A stretch of DNA of 64,000 bases from Diatrype stigma. Lineage: Eukaryota > Ascomycota > Sordariomycetes > Xylariales > Diatrypaceae. Position 1 is the stretch's first letter. Each line of letters opens with the position of its first letter. The stretch is from the NCBI GenBank assembly GCA_022225965.2, contig JAKJXP020000002.1, forward strand, positions 124,001 to 188,000, given 5' to 3'. This document shows positions 12,219 to 24,749 of this stretch, piece by piece. Under the pieces are notes generated by a model. That model worked only from the letters and a program-made list of their open reading frames with translations, was not told the origin of the DNA and did not search any database. The translations under genes and the position numbers were made by a program.

Positions 12219-13031
12219 ATGGAAGTCCCCGCTGTGGAAGTCATTTCTAGCTCGCTAGAAGGGCTTTCTGCGGAAAGCTCCACGGGAAGCAACGAGGTTG
12301 TCAACACAACGGCTGCCCTTGCCAAAGTATTGGAGTCACTCGACGGGTTGCCAACTTCGCCTCCGTCTCTATATATCGACCTTGAGGGGGAGTATCTCTC
12401 GAGGCATGGCAACGTGTCCATCCTCCAACTCCACGTCCTCCCCAGCAACCAAACGCATCTGATCGACATCAAGGTGCTCGGCCGCGATGCCTTCACCACT
12501 ATAGGGACCCATGGTCGCACCCTGAAGGCGGTGCTGGAATCTGAGCACATTCCCAAGGTCTTCTTCGACGTTCGCAACGACTCGGACGCCCTATACAGCC
12601 ACTTCGGGATCAAGCTTGCCGGGGTCCAAGACCTGCAGCTCATGCAGCTTGCAACGCGGGAGCGAGGCCGTAGGAGTTATTTATACGGCCTTGGCAAGTG
12701 TATCGAACAGGACTGCCCTTTGACGGTGGGCGAGAAGATCTTATGGAAGGTGGCCAAGGAGAAGGGCGTCCGGCTCTTCGCCCCCGAACACGGCGGTAGC
12801 TACCAGGTCTTCAACGAGCGCCCACTCAAGAAGGAGATCATCCAGTATTGCGTGCAAGACGCGAAATACCTTCCTCTGCTCTGGGAGTACTACAGCAAGA
12901 GACTCACGTCAGCGTGGATGGCTAGGGTGTGTGAAGAGGCGAAGAACCGGGTCGCCGAGTCGCAGACGAAGGACTTCAACGGCAAGGGGGGGCACATGGC
13001 TCTGGCACCGGCTGTCTGGCAATGGATTTAA
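12219..13031 (+). CDS. DEDDy-type 3'-5' exonuclease domain protein
   Basis: A single uninterrupted frame of 270 residues. The RNase D/WRN-like 3'-5' exonuclease fold is shown by motif Exo I (YIDLEGEYL, acids D54 and E56), Exo II (FFDVRNDSDAL, acid D121 or D123) and Exo III in the DEDDy form (YCVQDAKYL, Y210 and D214). These residues coordinate the two metal ions of the family. The protein is little more than the nuclease domain, with a Ser-rich N-terminus of about 45 residues and a short tail ending in AVWQWI. Small fungal proteins of this type are usually uncharacterised, and substrate (DNA or RNA) is not deducible. Start context cgtcATGG is acceptable. The stop lies only 325 bp from the retroelement at 13,361. 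The gene itself keeps normal GC and an open frame, so it has not been inactivated by RIP. Confidence 0.85.
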   Translation: MEVPAVEVISSSLEGLSAESSTGSNEVVNTTAALAKVLESLDGLPTSPPSLYIDLEGEYLSRHGNVSILQLHVLPSNQTHLIDIKVLGRDAFTTIGTHGRTLKAVLESEHIPKVFFDVRNDSDALYSHFGIKLAGVQDLQLMQLATRERGRRSYLYGLGKCIEQDCPLTVGEKILWKVAKEKGVRLFAPEHGGSYQVFNERPLKKEIIQYCVQDAKYLPLLWEYYSKRLTSAWMARVCEEAKNRVAESQTKDFNGKGGHMALAPAVWQWI

Positions 13032-13355
13032 GGTAGCCTCTATAGGAGCCTTAGACACAGAGGATGGTGAATAAGTGGACTGAACGGTTACGTTTTCCTA
13101 GATTGATGTATATTTAGTTAGTGGATTGGTGGCTGCGGCGTTGGTAGTCAGTACTTGTAATGTCCACGTATCATATTTTACTTACGTAAGTCCCTCTGAA
13201 GCCTTTCTATCCTGGACCCTATAACATCCTTATATATCCTATGTTACATAAAAGCAAGTAAATGTATATTAAAACTGAAGGTTTAATGCGTATAATTATC
13301 TTGGCAATATATATTATTGGTATACATTATATTGGAAATAACGAAATTGGTTAAA
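13032..13355. other. AT-enriched flank between the exonuclease gene and the copia-like element
   Basis: No gene. Base composition drops from gene-like to strongly AT-rich from about 13,190, before the element begins at 13,361. This may be mutation spreading out of the repeat into single-copy flank. Confidence 0.5.
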
Positions 13356-13360
13356 CCTCT

Positions 13361-13496
13361 TATTGCAGGTATAAAGCAAAAAGTAACTATAAGAAAAAAA
13401 CTAATAATGTAGATTTAAAGAAATCTAAGCAAGTAGAATATTAAAAGGCGGTTATTTAAGTATAAGTAATGCCATTAAGGCATTAATTACGTAATA
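13361..13496 (-). repeat. LTR of the copia-like element (3' LTR in coding sense)
   Basis: 136 bp. Ends are TATTG...TAATA, a RIP-degraded form of TGTTG...CAACA. It matches the LTR at 19258-19393 along its full length, and nearly all differences are transitions. The CCTCT duplication abuts it on the left. Confidence 0.93.
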
Positions 13497-16429
13497 TAGC
13501 CTTTTAAATGCTTTCGAAAAACGAAGCCGTTTTTAATACCTTTCTTATATTAAGTTTAAAAACCAATTGGTATTATTCCATTTAAATATACGATACTTTT
13601 TAAAATATAAGAACTTTTAATTTGTTATTTTACGTCGTTACGGTATATCGCGTTGAAATAAGGGTTATAGCCGATTAACGATTATTCATATAACCGCTTT
13701 AATTTTATTAACATAAGCTTAATTTTATTTATTATACGAATTGCTTATATTTTTTTATTTAAAGGGCTTTCGTAAAGCCGTTCGTAATCATATTATTCGT
13801 TCCGATATAAAGTAATCGGAAAAAGCCTTTTTCGATCCTATCGATAATTCATTTATATCGGGCATTTACGTATTACATTTTCGTTATATTTAACGGATTT
13901 AACGCTATTGCTATTACTTTTTTCGAATCCGTAAATATAATATAAGGCTTTTATTAAAAATAATTCAATTTAATTAATATAAAGTTAATTTAAATGCCAT
14001 TTATTTCGATAGGAATAAAATTAATAAATTCCGCTTTAATATTATTAAATATAACCATTAATTATTTTTTCGTTTTTTAATATATCGGCCTTTTGGCGAA
14101 TAGAATTATATAGACGCCGATAAAAAAACGAAATTCCAAATTATCGTAAAAAGTAGCGTTAGCGAAAATCCTTATCATTAAATCCGTAACCTTATAATTA
14201 TTTTTTAAATTTATTTCGAATTTAATTGTTATATTAAGATAACGTTAAAAATAATTCAATAAGTTTCGATAAATTTCTTCCGATTTCGAATTCGATTTAT
14301 ATAGTTTGTTTATTATAAAGGAAATATTTAAGCGGTTATTTATTAAAAGATAATTAAATAAACCTATTTTTTTAATATATTGCCGTTATTTAAATAAAAA
14401 AAAAGAATCCAAATAACGGGAATTATTAATTCGGGCCGCCAAAAGATTTTAATTATTTTCTTTAATTGCTTTCCGTATTTATTAATTATTTTCCGAATAT
14501 AATTTTCCTAAATAAAAAAAATCTTTTATAAGCGTTTATTACGTTTAACGACGTATTCGAAAAACTTCGTAATTTCTTTTAAGTTCTTTAATTAAAAAGA
14601 CGCTTATAATTTATTTTAAATTCGATGGCATTCGATAATTATTTTGTTCATAACGAAAATATCGTTAATATATATCAAAAAAAGCTTTCCTGTTGTTTCG
14701 TATTTAAATAAATATAGGTTTTATATTATCGGCTTAAATCCGATTTTTTTAGGACTTTCGTAAAAATACGGTATTACCAAATAAGGGCTTTTCGTAAGCC
14801 GTATAACGTTTATTTAAATTTCCAAACCTTATTTGTTCCGTTATTGTATCTTTCCGATTAATAAACGTATATATCGTAATTTTTAATAGGGGCAACATTA
14901 AGGAAAGTTATCTTTATATTATAAAATTAACTTTTTAAGTTAAAAACAGCTATAAAAATAAAGAAAATCCTAATAAATACAACGTCGGCAACAGCCGAAT
15001 ATATATCCTATATTACGTAATCGTTCTTTGCTTCGAAATTTCCGTAAACCATTAATCGAACTTGGTTTCGAATTTATTTGTTATTAACGTTAAACCGTTA
15101 ATTCGTTATTTATTTCGACGGTAAGGCCTTAATTTTAGGAAATAAAAGGATTAAATTAAATATATTCCTTTTTATTAAATTATTATACTGTATTTTAAAA
15201 GCCGGCTATTATTACTTTCAAAGAATAAAGTTTTTTTTTGCCTTTTTTATCGTTTTGGCGAATTTCGGTGCCATTATTTTTTTTATCTTTAATATAAATA
15301 AAGCGTATTTCGTTAATGTCCGGATGGATTTATTACGGGTCCTATAAAAAGATTTCTTTTTTATCCGTATAAAGGGCGAATAAAGTATTAAAAAAAGGCT
15401 TCGGCGGCATCGATTTAAAGCGTATGCCGAAAAGGGTTTTATAATTTATTTTTTTATTCTTATTACGAATAAACCTTCGAATAATGGGTTTTTTTTATGA
15501 ATCACTTATCGTAATTAAATTTAAAACGGGATTTAATGCTTTATTACCGAAAGAATTTTCCTTTTTAAGGTTTTCGATTACTTTTTCGAAATGTTCTTTT
15601 CCGGAATTATCGGATTCCTTTTATTTCTAAGCTTAAAGCAATTATTCGGTATAACCGGAAATATAATTTTCGTTATTTTAATATTTTTTATCTTAAATAT
15701 AATTATTACTTTATTTTTAATAACTTTTTTTTACTTTATTATTTTTTTTTAGCAATTATTGTTTTAAAATAAAGAATTCGGGCGGCAAATAAAGCTACTT
15801 GCCGCTTGTTTTATATTCGGAGTCGTTTTTATTATGTTTCTTTAAAAGGATTTTAATGCGTTATTAAAAAGTTATAACCTTCGTTTTAATATGCTTTCGC
15901 TTTATAATAAGGTTTTCCGTTATGCTTAAGTTGTACTGTATTATCGTTTCCGGTTGGAATATTTCGTTTTCGGATTTCGGATTAACAAATTTAATAACGT
16001 ATTATATGCCTTTATTAGCATTAGCCCCTTTATTTGGCATTTTTTTAATAAAGCGTATATCGTAAATATAAATAATAATATGTTTATTCGAAACGTAAAC
16101 CTTATAAATCCTCGCTTTAATATCGACATATTTAATTAAGTATACTTTAAAAGTTCGTAAAGCCATTTTATAATTCTGTATAACCTTTTTATCATATATA
16201 TATCCGAAAGATTTCCAAGTTTTAAAAATACATAAGTCGTTAAGCTTTTTTTATATAAAAATATCCAAGCTTCGAATTAATTTGGCTTAAAAGCATTTAT
16301 TACCTTTATTATGGCGAAATAAAAGCATATTTATTAGCTTTATAATACATTTCTCGGCATACGGCCATAAAAAATAGAATAATCCGGCTTAATTTATTGC
16401 CGAACGGAAAGGGGTAATAATAAGTTTTA

Positions 16430-16830
16430 CCTTATTTTTTCCGTATGCGTTTTATTCCGGTATATGGAGAATTATTTTTTGCCATTATATATTCTTTTGG
16501 TTCAGAAATTCGTTTATATTATTATTGGTACCGGTAAATTTCCATTTTTTATCGAATTGAAAAATTTAAACTTTATATACGCCTTAACGTTTAATATCGA
16601 TTATTCATTTTTGGACCAAACGATAGATTTCTTTTTTTTACGGGCAAATTTGACCCATTTAAAACCGATATGCCTATTAATTAATATAACGGAATATTTA
16701 TATCTTATAATACCCATCGGTTTTATTTTATATATATCGAAATATATAACCTATAAAGAACAAGTTATAGGAATAATTTGCTTTTTATTTATTTGCCGTT
16801 ATGCTTTCGTTCGTAAGCATATTTTATAAG
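16430..16830 (-). pseudogene. Copia-type integrase remnant
   Basis: Read on the minus strand, this part keeps the C-terminal half of an integrase catalytic core: a short run like KKWKFTGTNNN (where the family has the second catalytic Asp and DNG/GTE), then NEFLNQKNIQW and PEQN. Several TGG/CAG/CGA codons have become stops, as expected from RIP. The 121-codon open frame on the plus strand here is a shadow. Confidence 0.6.
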
Positions 16831-19257
16831 TTATATCCTTCGGTATCGGAAATATAAGTTCTTAAATAATGTATGCCTTTTATACGTATTTATAATTGGC
16901 ATATATAAATTTTTTATGCATTTAATGGAAATTAACCGCTATAAAGAATATTATTTATATAAATAAAAAATTAAAAACGGAAATAATTAAAATAACCTTA
17001 ACGTTATATATTTATTATATATTAATAAATTTATTGCCGGTTTTCTTATTAATTAAACGGTTTCCGTATTTATTAAAAATAATGCCGTTATTTCGGAAAA
17101 CTTCCGAATTTATTAAGTTATAAGGCGCGGTTGGAAAATATTGGACCTTATTATGGGTTATTTTAACGATATCCCTTATGTTAATATAAACTTAATAACT
17201 TATAATGCTTATATTAACGCATTTAGCATCGCCGCCGTTCGACGATGCTATTAATTCGAATTTATTAAGCGGTTCGTATAATATAAATTACTTAAAGTCG
17301 TTAAAAATATATTTACTAGCCTCCGAATCGTTTATAAGTATATTTCGGATAAATTATAATACCGTAATACTTAAATTCGTTTTTATATTTAATATTCCTT
17401 TTAACGGTATATTCGAAAAAAAAGTGATTCCGGCTGCTGCCCGATTTTTTATTCACTTTTGCCGGCATTTGAAATAAAATACTTAGCATTTATCCGGATT
17501 ATCCGAATAATATTCATTATAACCTAAATAATAAGGATAATATTTTATTTCCTTATACGTAAGACATAGCTTGTTTTATCTTTATTAATATTTATAAACA
17601 GATTAAAAGTTTTATAGGGTAATATTATTATTATTTACCGCCCTTATAGCTTTGCCCGTTATAATTAGGAATATAAACTTAATATTAATAAATTCGAAAG
17701 CCGCCAGTCGGTAAATTTCCTTTTGGAATTCCTTTTATTTTAATTCGTTATAAAAAACCTTTTATTCGATCATGCGGTATTATTCGAAATATCGGCTTTT
17801 AATTTTTAATATTAAAAGGAATAACTGGAAATTTTCGGATTGCTTTATTTCGAATTGTTTTAATTTTTTCGTTCGTTATACGAATAAAACGTTAAAGTTT
17901 TCCAGAATTATGCCAGCCCTTAGGGTTATATTTATTCATTAAATGGCTAAGGCGCATTTATTAAGTTCCGAAGCCGTTAATATTAACTTATAAATAAGTA
18001 TGAAAATTTCGAACGGGTTTTTTGTTTTTTTTTTAATCGTAGCCTGCATTTTTTAATTTCGGCATTACCTGTTATATAAAAAACGTTAATAAAGTACGCG
18101 CGTAAATACGTTGCTTTTTTTAAAAAAGAACCGCCGAAAAGGTATTTTTACCTTTCGGCTTAAGGATATTCCTATAATAAAAATGTTTAAAATTATAATA
18201 TTCGGCATTATCCAAAACGGATTTCTTTTAATTACGAAAGTTTTCCTTATTTTTAAAAAAACGAACTTTCGAAAAGGTAATAATAAAACTATTACTTATC
18301 GTAAAATTTAATAGCAACTAAAAAACGATAAAGCTTTTATTAATAGCAATTAAAACAAAATTCGACCTAATAAAAAACCAAAATACGGCGAAGCTTTTAT
18401 TAATAAATAACCAAAATAATAATCGGCCCGATAAAAACCGAAAAACGGCGATACTTTATTACAGTAAAACATTAAACGGTAAAGAATTTATATTCCTTAA
18501 GCCAGTTTTTTTAATTTTTAATATTAATTCTTTTTAATTAATTTTCTTATTTATTTTTCGGCATTAATTATTATGCAATAATGGTTTATTTTAATGCGGT
18601 AAAAAATATCGAATAAGTTCCGATACTTGCTTAAAAAAAAACTAAATTTATTAATTTTATATTACGCGGCTTTATTTATTCGTAAATAATAAAAACGGCT
18701 TATAAGAATTATTGCTAATAGTTTATTATTTTTTAAATTCATAAGGAAAACTTACGGATAAAATATATTTTAATATGGATTAATTAACTTATTAAATTAT
18801 AAAAATCTTAAAAATAAGTATTTAATTAATACTGCTTAATCGAAAATCTTTTTCTTAATATGAATTATATATAATTAATGCGATTTTGCTATAAAATTTG
18901 CTGTATTGGATAATATTTTAATTAATACGAATATTCGCACTTGGATATATGCAATGCCCGAATTTCAAATTATGAAATTCGTTTAAATTTAACGAGAATA
19001 TAATATATTAATTCGTATTTTCGTAAAGAATTCGTATATAAGATTAAATAATCGAATATTTAATTATTCGTATTGTTTTTCGATTATAATCGACTTAAAA
19101 AACGATGGCTTCGTTTTTAAGAGTTATAGGCGTATCCGTACTTAATGCGATAACTTTGCCTTTTAAAAGAATATAATTGCTTTTTAATAAATTGAATTAA
19201 TAAAGGAAAGTTCGAATCGTTATAAATAAACGAAAGCGTATAAAGGGATTTATAACT

Positions 19258-19393
19258 TATTATAAGTGCAAAGCAAAAAGCAGCTGTAAGAAAAAGATTA
19301 ATAATGTAAATTTAAAGGAATCTAAGCAGGTAAAGTGCTAAAAGGCGGTTATTTAGGTGTAGGTAGTGCCATTAGGGCACCAGCCACGTAACA
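19258..19393 (-). repeat. LTR of the copia-like element (5' LTR in coding sense)
   Basis: 136 bp, TATTATAAG...CGTAACA, with the CCTCT duplication directly after it. It is less mutated at its right end than the 13361 copy, keeping for example GGGCACCAGCCACG. Confidence 0.93.
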
Positions 19394-19398
19394 CCTCT

Positions 19399-21176
19399 AA
19401 TTATTCATTTTATATTGTACGTGTTAAAGATTGGAGCATGTATAATGCCGTAGATGCTATAGACTGGCAGATCACCAACCACCCTATTCTATTCATCAAA
19501 TACTTAGAGGGGAAAAAATAAAACCCATGGCATCAATTTGTGGAAGGGGGAGAAGCGGTGTGTATGAAACATTTGACAGTACCTCACATCAGCTTATCCT
19601 GAACATATCATTATCATAGTTGTAATATCAAGACGTTGGGTCAAAAACGGTTCTACAATATTTCGTCTGGTTCTGGGACTCCAGTTCGGGAATAATTCCG
19701 GTAGCGGAGAATTTCAAAGGAAGGAGATAAGAATGGAGGCATCGAATAGCAAAATAGGCGGCAGGGGAGAAAGCTCGGGCTCAGGTCTTGGCCTTGAACT
19801 TGGACTTTGACTCAATCCACGTGGCAGAGCAGGGATGGCCTAATACCCTATCCCCAAATAGCCATTGCTTACTCACATCGTGGAAATAGTTTGATGCAGG
19901 CATGGATTCCACACAGCATTTGGGGGCCGTCTCAGATGCATGCGTTACATGCAGTCAATAGCACAGAAAGAAATTGCGATGCAACCTCCGTTTATGAAGC
20001 CTTACGCAGGCTGCAGACAGGTGCAGATCCGAGATTAGAGGGCATGCCCATCATTTGGCGATCCGAGCATGAGGCATCTGCAAGTACACTGTATTACTCC
20101 AGATTAAGAGAGGCCACTAATGGAACGCGGTTTGACTTGTTTGTATCTAGTAGAAGGAGAGATAGGAATGGCCAATAGTATGTTGATCGAATTGGCGAAC
20201 GAATAGGAAACAGATAATTATACTTAGTATCAGATCCAACAGTTGATTAGAACCAGAACTAAGGTGATGTTTTGTAACTTATCCAGTCCTTGTATATAGA
20301 CCTAGCATTCACGTATATGGTGGAGTTGTCGTGCCGACACCCTACCATCTGTGGCATATCAGGACAAAGATGTCGGGAATAATCGGTGTAGTTTGGTTTG
20401 GTAAGGATGTGGATGAGATCTTGGTGCTTTCACAGGGATCCCGGGAGGAGATAAGATCTGCTATGGAAAGAACTAAAGAAGAATGGAAGGATGGAAGAAT
20501 GGAAGCAAAGATGTAAGGGTCCAAGGGTATGAGACCCAGTTGCTCTCTTGCTCTTGCTACCCTGCATTTTTGCACCCCTGCACTGCAAGAGAACGCAAGA
20601 ATGCAAGAAAGTGACTAAATATTAGATACCTTAGAGAATGGCATTTAGATCGTCCAGAGGATAGCCTAGAAGGGCATGTGACGTAGTGAAGGCTGAATCA
20701 ATCATGTGGGTATATAATAGTATAAACCGTATATTGCAATGAACTTATAGGTTGCAACCAGCCAACACTCACAACGTAACTAGGCAGTGCAAGTGGTGCA
20801 GGCAATGTTGGTATAACTTTCCAGAGGATCGATTGAAGTATGAGGCATATAGCAGGAAGTGCTAATTGTCTGGCTAGATACGAGCTGTTAAGCTAGAGCT
20901 GGAAGAGCGGTTATATACGGGATGGACAGTGTAGAGCTTTGGATAGAAGTTATACCGCCCATGTGGAGCGTTTCCTAGCTCCTATCTCCAAATGGAGCCC
21001 CTGACCTGCAACAGCTGACATTCTATTTACGAACATTTTGATTACATTGAACATTATTGAATACGAATCGGACCTGAACAATCATATCGGTAAAGTCTAC
21101 TGTGTGACGTTTTCACCACACTCTTTCCATCCCACCTTATCCTGGCTACTAGTACAAATGTATATATGAACCAACA
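19399..21176. other. Intergenic region, no recognised gene
   Basis: Normal-GC non-coding sequence. Open frames at 19807-20178 (+) and 20331-20575 (both strands) show no domain. A purine-rich stretch with GGAATGGAAG-like repeats lies near 20,480-20,515, and a (TTGC)-rich patch lies near 20,540-20,610. I see no RNA gene. Confidence 0.45.
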
Positions 21177-21526
21177 TCATTTTCTCTCCGCATTACCACT
21201 CAGCCACGAGGAAGTGCCGTTGGTAGGCGTGTTGCTCTTGATATCCTCGATTTGCTTTGCCAACGTTTCGAGTTTTGCCTTCATATGTGCCGCGTGGTCG
21301 TGGGAAGTTGTTCCTCCTAGTAGACGAGTAATGAAGTCTTCATTGCTAGGTTTTCTGTTTAAGGTCGCAAGACGCGCCTCCCTCATAGATTGTTCACTAT
21401 CGAGGTTCAGATTCGAGATTCTTTGAAGAGATAAGTTGAAACGAGCCAAGAATAAAGACTTTGAGACACGTACGAATTCTTCAGAGGTGTGTTGTTAACT
21501 TCGAGCGTGGGATTCTTGTCCGGCAT
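21177..21526 (-). CDS. Small two-exon gene of unknown function (98 aa)
   Basis: On the minus strand, exon 1 is 21526-21474 and exon 2 is 21420-21177. They are joined by a 53-bp intron (donor GTACGT, acceptor TTCAAAG) in phase 2. The protein starts MPDKNPTLEVNNTPLKN, is hydrophilic, has no signal peptide or membrane segment, and has a predicted helical, possibly coiled stretch (HMKAKLETLAKQIEDIK) in its C-terminal half followed by a Ser/Gly/Asn-rich tail. I recognise no family. Support comes from the clean splice junctions that extend the frame to a sensible ATG, and from an ordered polar/hydrophobic pattern unlike nearby chance frames. Its neighbours are a retroelement and empty sequence, so context gives no clue to its role. 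It could also be the 3' end of a longer gene with further upstream exons. Confidence 0.55.
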
Positions 21527-24500
21527 TATAGCTTGGAGGAATAGTTGTGTCCGTCAGAATCTGATATCGGGGATGATCTGATCAATCGAGATGTACTTAT
21601 GGTTTTCCGGCTGCACCAAGGCACCTGGATCAAACGATGTACAACGGGGCTGGATAGATGAGTTTGGCTCTAGCCATGAAGTGGTCAACTAACCGTGCGA
21701 GACCACTAGGTAGGTATATATATGCGAATGCAACCAGATACTAACACCACGCAATAGCCTTGCCACCAAAGTTGGTAGAAACGCATTTGCCTCCACGAAC
21801 TGGGATGGCACATGCTTGTACTAGGAGCCCCGTTGTAAGACTATATATTGTTTCGATATGCCTTGTCCTAGACATGGAAGGAAGTACGTCTATACCTATT
21901 GACTGCCATCGGGTATCATGGTACTCCACAGAGTTTAAGTATTTGATGTAATGTGCCTGCATACCAGGATCCTTTGTAGCAAAAGAATGTAGGCCAATTC
22001 TAGTTGTTACACAGAACAAGCCATCTCTCGGTGATTTACTTATATGTAGCTAAGCTAACGTATACCCGATCTAGTTTGACAGTTAGTTAGGATATGCTAT
22101 TATTTGTAGGCGATTTGGTAGGTGTAACAGTATAAAATTTGACAAGGTATATGATGTCTACACTCTATCTGCCGGGGTACAATGATTTGCGGTCGATATA
22201 ACCCCCCATGTAAATCATAGGGGTATGAACCTGCAGGTACATGATCATATCCTATCTCGTATATCCTCGAGGTACCAGATTTAGCTAAAGGCTATATCAT
22301 ACAATGATATATAGACGCTCAAAGTGTTCATACAAGGACTAGCTTGTCGTCAAGTGACCCGGGGTACTCGTAGCTATTCTCATTGGCCAATGTAGAACAC
22401 ATAACAGAAATACTCGATGTAATTTTCCCTCAATGCTTAGAGTGGAAGATAATGGGTAAAAAAGAAAGAAAGACCATTCAGCTTCCATGTCAGCATAGCC
22501 TTGAAGAGAATCCGTACTCTGCACTAGACGAATGTAAACATGGCACGAATTGATTGGCAACAAAAGAATAGCATGCTTAACGACAGGCAAATGTTCCGCA
22601 CAAGACCTTTAGATCTACTGCTATCCCTACAACCTATCATCGACAGCCAACTATTGTTTCAGGGGAGTCAACCAGATTCCCGGGAGATCCTGTGAAGCAC
22701 CATCTTACTACCCCAGGCCACGTAAGGCGGTCAGTCACCATATGTACATAACTTAGAGGAAACTAGATAAAATCAAGAATAATTAACGACGGATGTGCTA
22801 ATCAGGGCTGAACTCTATTTCGACCTCTGTAACTACATCGTTCCGGTGGCATAGCAAATCGAACTACCTCTAAAGTATAAATAACCATACTACCTAACCA
22901 ATAACGGAAAGATAGAACGTAGATGATACTATAAGATCTAAACTAGTAAATACTGGGGAATAGGGTAACACGGCTGACATATCCTAGACTATCGGTCCTT
23001 ACACATGGCATTGTTGATGTAATGATTTGCCCCTGGTTAGTTTATGAGCTGAGAAATAAACGGACAATATCGCACTGGGCTTAGGGCGGTCGCCACTGGG
23101 GTGACGGAAAGGTATGGTTGATAATAATCAAGTGAGGGGCGATGTGTCGACCAACATGACCTCCTGATTGGAGAAAGTACAGGACGAGTAGGTTACATTC
23201 ACCCCACTACTCTAGCTGTTCACCGAAAACGACGTCGATTGCGTTTATAATCCAATAGAGGGTTACATCTACGGATGGTGTAAATCGCGGATTTGGTATA
23301 TGGACCAGGCGGTGTCTAACACGAATGAGCCTCATAGAAAGGGGGAGATCATAACCCCCCCTGATCTTTCATGCTCAACCGTGTTCCCGTTGAAAATTTT
23401 CGTTCGACATCCCGTAGGACTTTGTTTTTGAGGGGTTCGGGCGACCCGTGGTCCATTTCAGACGTGAGTTGTTTATCGATACTGATATCCCCAGTTTCGA
23501 TACTACGTGAATCCATTTTACTATGCCAAGCCAGTTCGAACGTTGGGGTTCGAACCTACGCGTTCGGCGTGCCCGAAACAACTCGTAATGATCAATTATT
23601 GGCCTGATTCAGAATCATGGCCATAGTACATGAGGCTCGGAAAACTTGCTATCTCATCATAAAAGGCCTGCATATCTTGTTTCACGTTTTCCCTGGTCCT
23701 CCACACTATAATTTGCCCTCAACACCAAGTTGCTATTGGGTTACATCTGTCTAGTTGAATTTTGAAAGCTTTCCTCATTCCCCCGTGATAGACACAAGGA
23801 TAAGGCTCTGGATCTACAATCCTCCATATTACTAGCCGGGTGGAGTAGCGACCCTGGTAGAGGGCCGTACCCGAACTCGTGAAGCAGCCTCTCTACGTCG
23901 GCGAACCCGGTTCAAGTAGTGAGTATGGGAAACTTGAAACAACTTCAGGTTCAACGCGACTGGCTCCGAGCTTCTGCATAGAGCTACCCACTAATACAAG
24001 TAAGACTGGAAGGCGCCGAGTATCATGTCGGCCAGCCTTGCTAGATACCTACTGACTCGGAAAGGCCCAAGAGTCTGGCACATATTGCTTGGCTACATGG
24101 CAACCTTAGTTCCTTGCTTTTGTGTTTCACAGGTGTAAATTAGGAAAGCTCAATATAGCCTATGATGGATGTCATCCCGCGTGTCTCTTCAACGGCGCTT
24201 TCGTACCACTCATTCCTGCCACACCTCTTGCTCACACCACTTTCGAGAGATGGGAGTAGATATCGATACATTCAATAACCCTGAAGTCCTGTTTCAACCC
24301 TTTCCACGGATACTTCGTCCTTAGTTCATCCGATCTCATTGCAGCGTGGATCCACATGAAATTGTCGACCGAAGCACACCCCTTTCTTGAGACGTTAGTC
24401 CCGCGCCGTAATACGTTGGGGGGCTACGTAAATGTACATTTCACACGCACCACATTCGGTGCCTCTCAGGCCACGTCCAAAATCAAATCACTGTCAGATG

Positions 24501-24749
24501 TATGCCCATTGACACTACTATGAAGCCATATGATCACCGAAAGCTAATGCAAATGCGCACAGGGGGATGGAATAGTTGATCATGCAATACATGATTCGCC
24601 GAAACGCCGAGGAGGAATCGCTATGCTTCCAATCCAACACCCTGATATGATCTATGTAGTATGACTAGGTGTTACAGATGTCCTTATATACCCTTTTTAT
24701 TGCAGGGCTCTGAAAGCCATGGGCTGGACATCGCTGTTTCTTCCTTTAC
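21527..24749. other. Intergenic region, no recognised gene
   Basis: About 3.2 kb with only short open frames. One at 22019-21741 (minus) ends in a Cys/Gly-containing peptide (KCVSTNFGGKAIAWC) and could be the last exon of a secreted protein, but I find no convincing upstream exon. A GGTTCGAACC palindrome near 23,548 resembles a tRNA B box but no cloverleaf folds around it. The rest shows nothing I can name. Confidence 0.45.

Larger units (their letters stand above)
13361..19393 (-). mobile_element. Ty1/copia-like LTR retrotransposon, complete but RIP-inactivated
   Basis: A 6,033-bp element bounded by two 136-bp direct repeats (13361-13496 and 19258-19393) and flanked by a perfect 5-bp duplication CCTCT (13356-13360 and 19394-19398). 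This proves a single insertion unit with LTRs. The interior is very AT-rich and TpA-rich and broken by stops in all frames. On the minus strand at 16,450-16,560 the integrase end is readable: NINEFLNQKNIQW followed by a PEQN motif. This is the copia-type version, since gypsy integrases have HPQxDGQ at this place. The minus strand is therefore the coding strand and the LTR at 19258 is the 5' LTR. No protein can be made from it now. Family assignment rests mainly on the integrase remnant. Confidence 0.85.

Noticed and set aside
16464..16829. 121-codon plus-strand frame in the copia-like element
   Set aside because: It is the shadow of the minus-strand integrase remnant. The hydrophobic look comes from AT-rich codons.
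21741..22019. 92-codon minus frame ending in KCVSTNFGGKAIAWC
   Set aside because: Tempting as a secreted Cys-containing peptide, but no signal peptide or convincing upstream exon was found.
23500..23600. tRNA-like GGTTCGAACC near 23,548
   Set aside because: The palindrome fits a B box on either strand, but no acceptor, D or anticodon stems can be formed around it.
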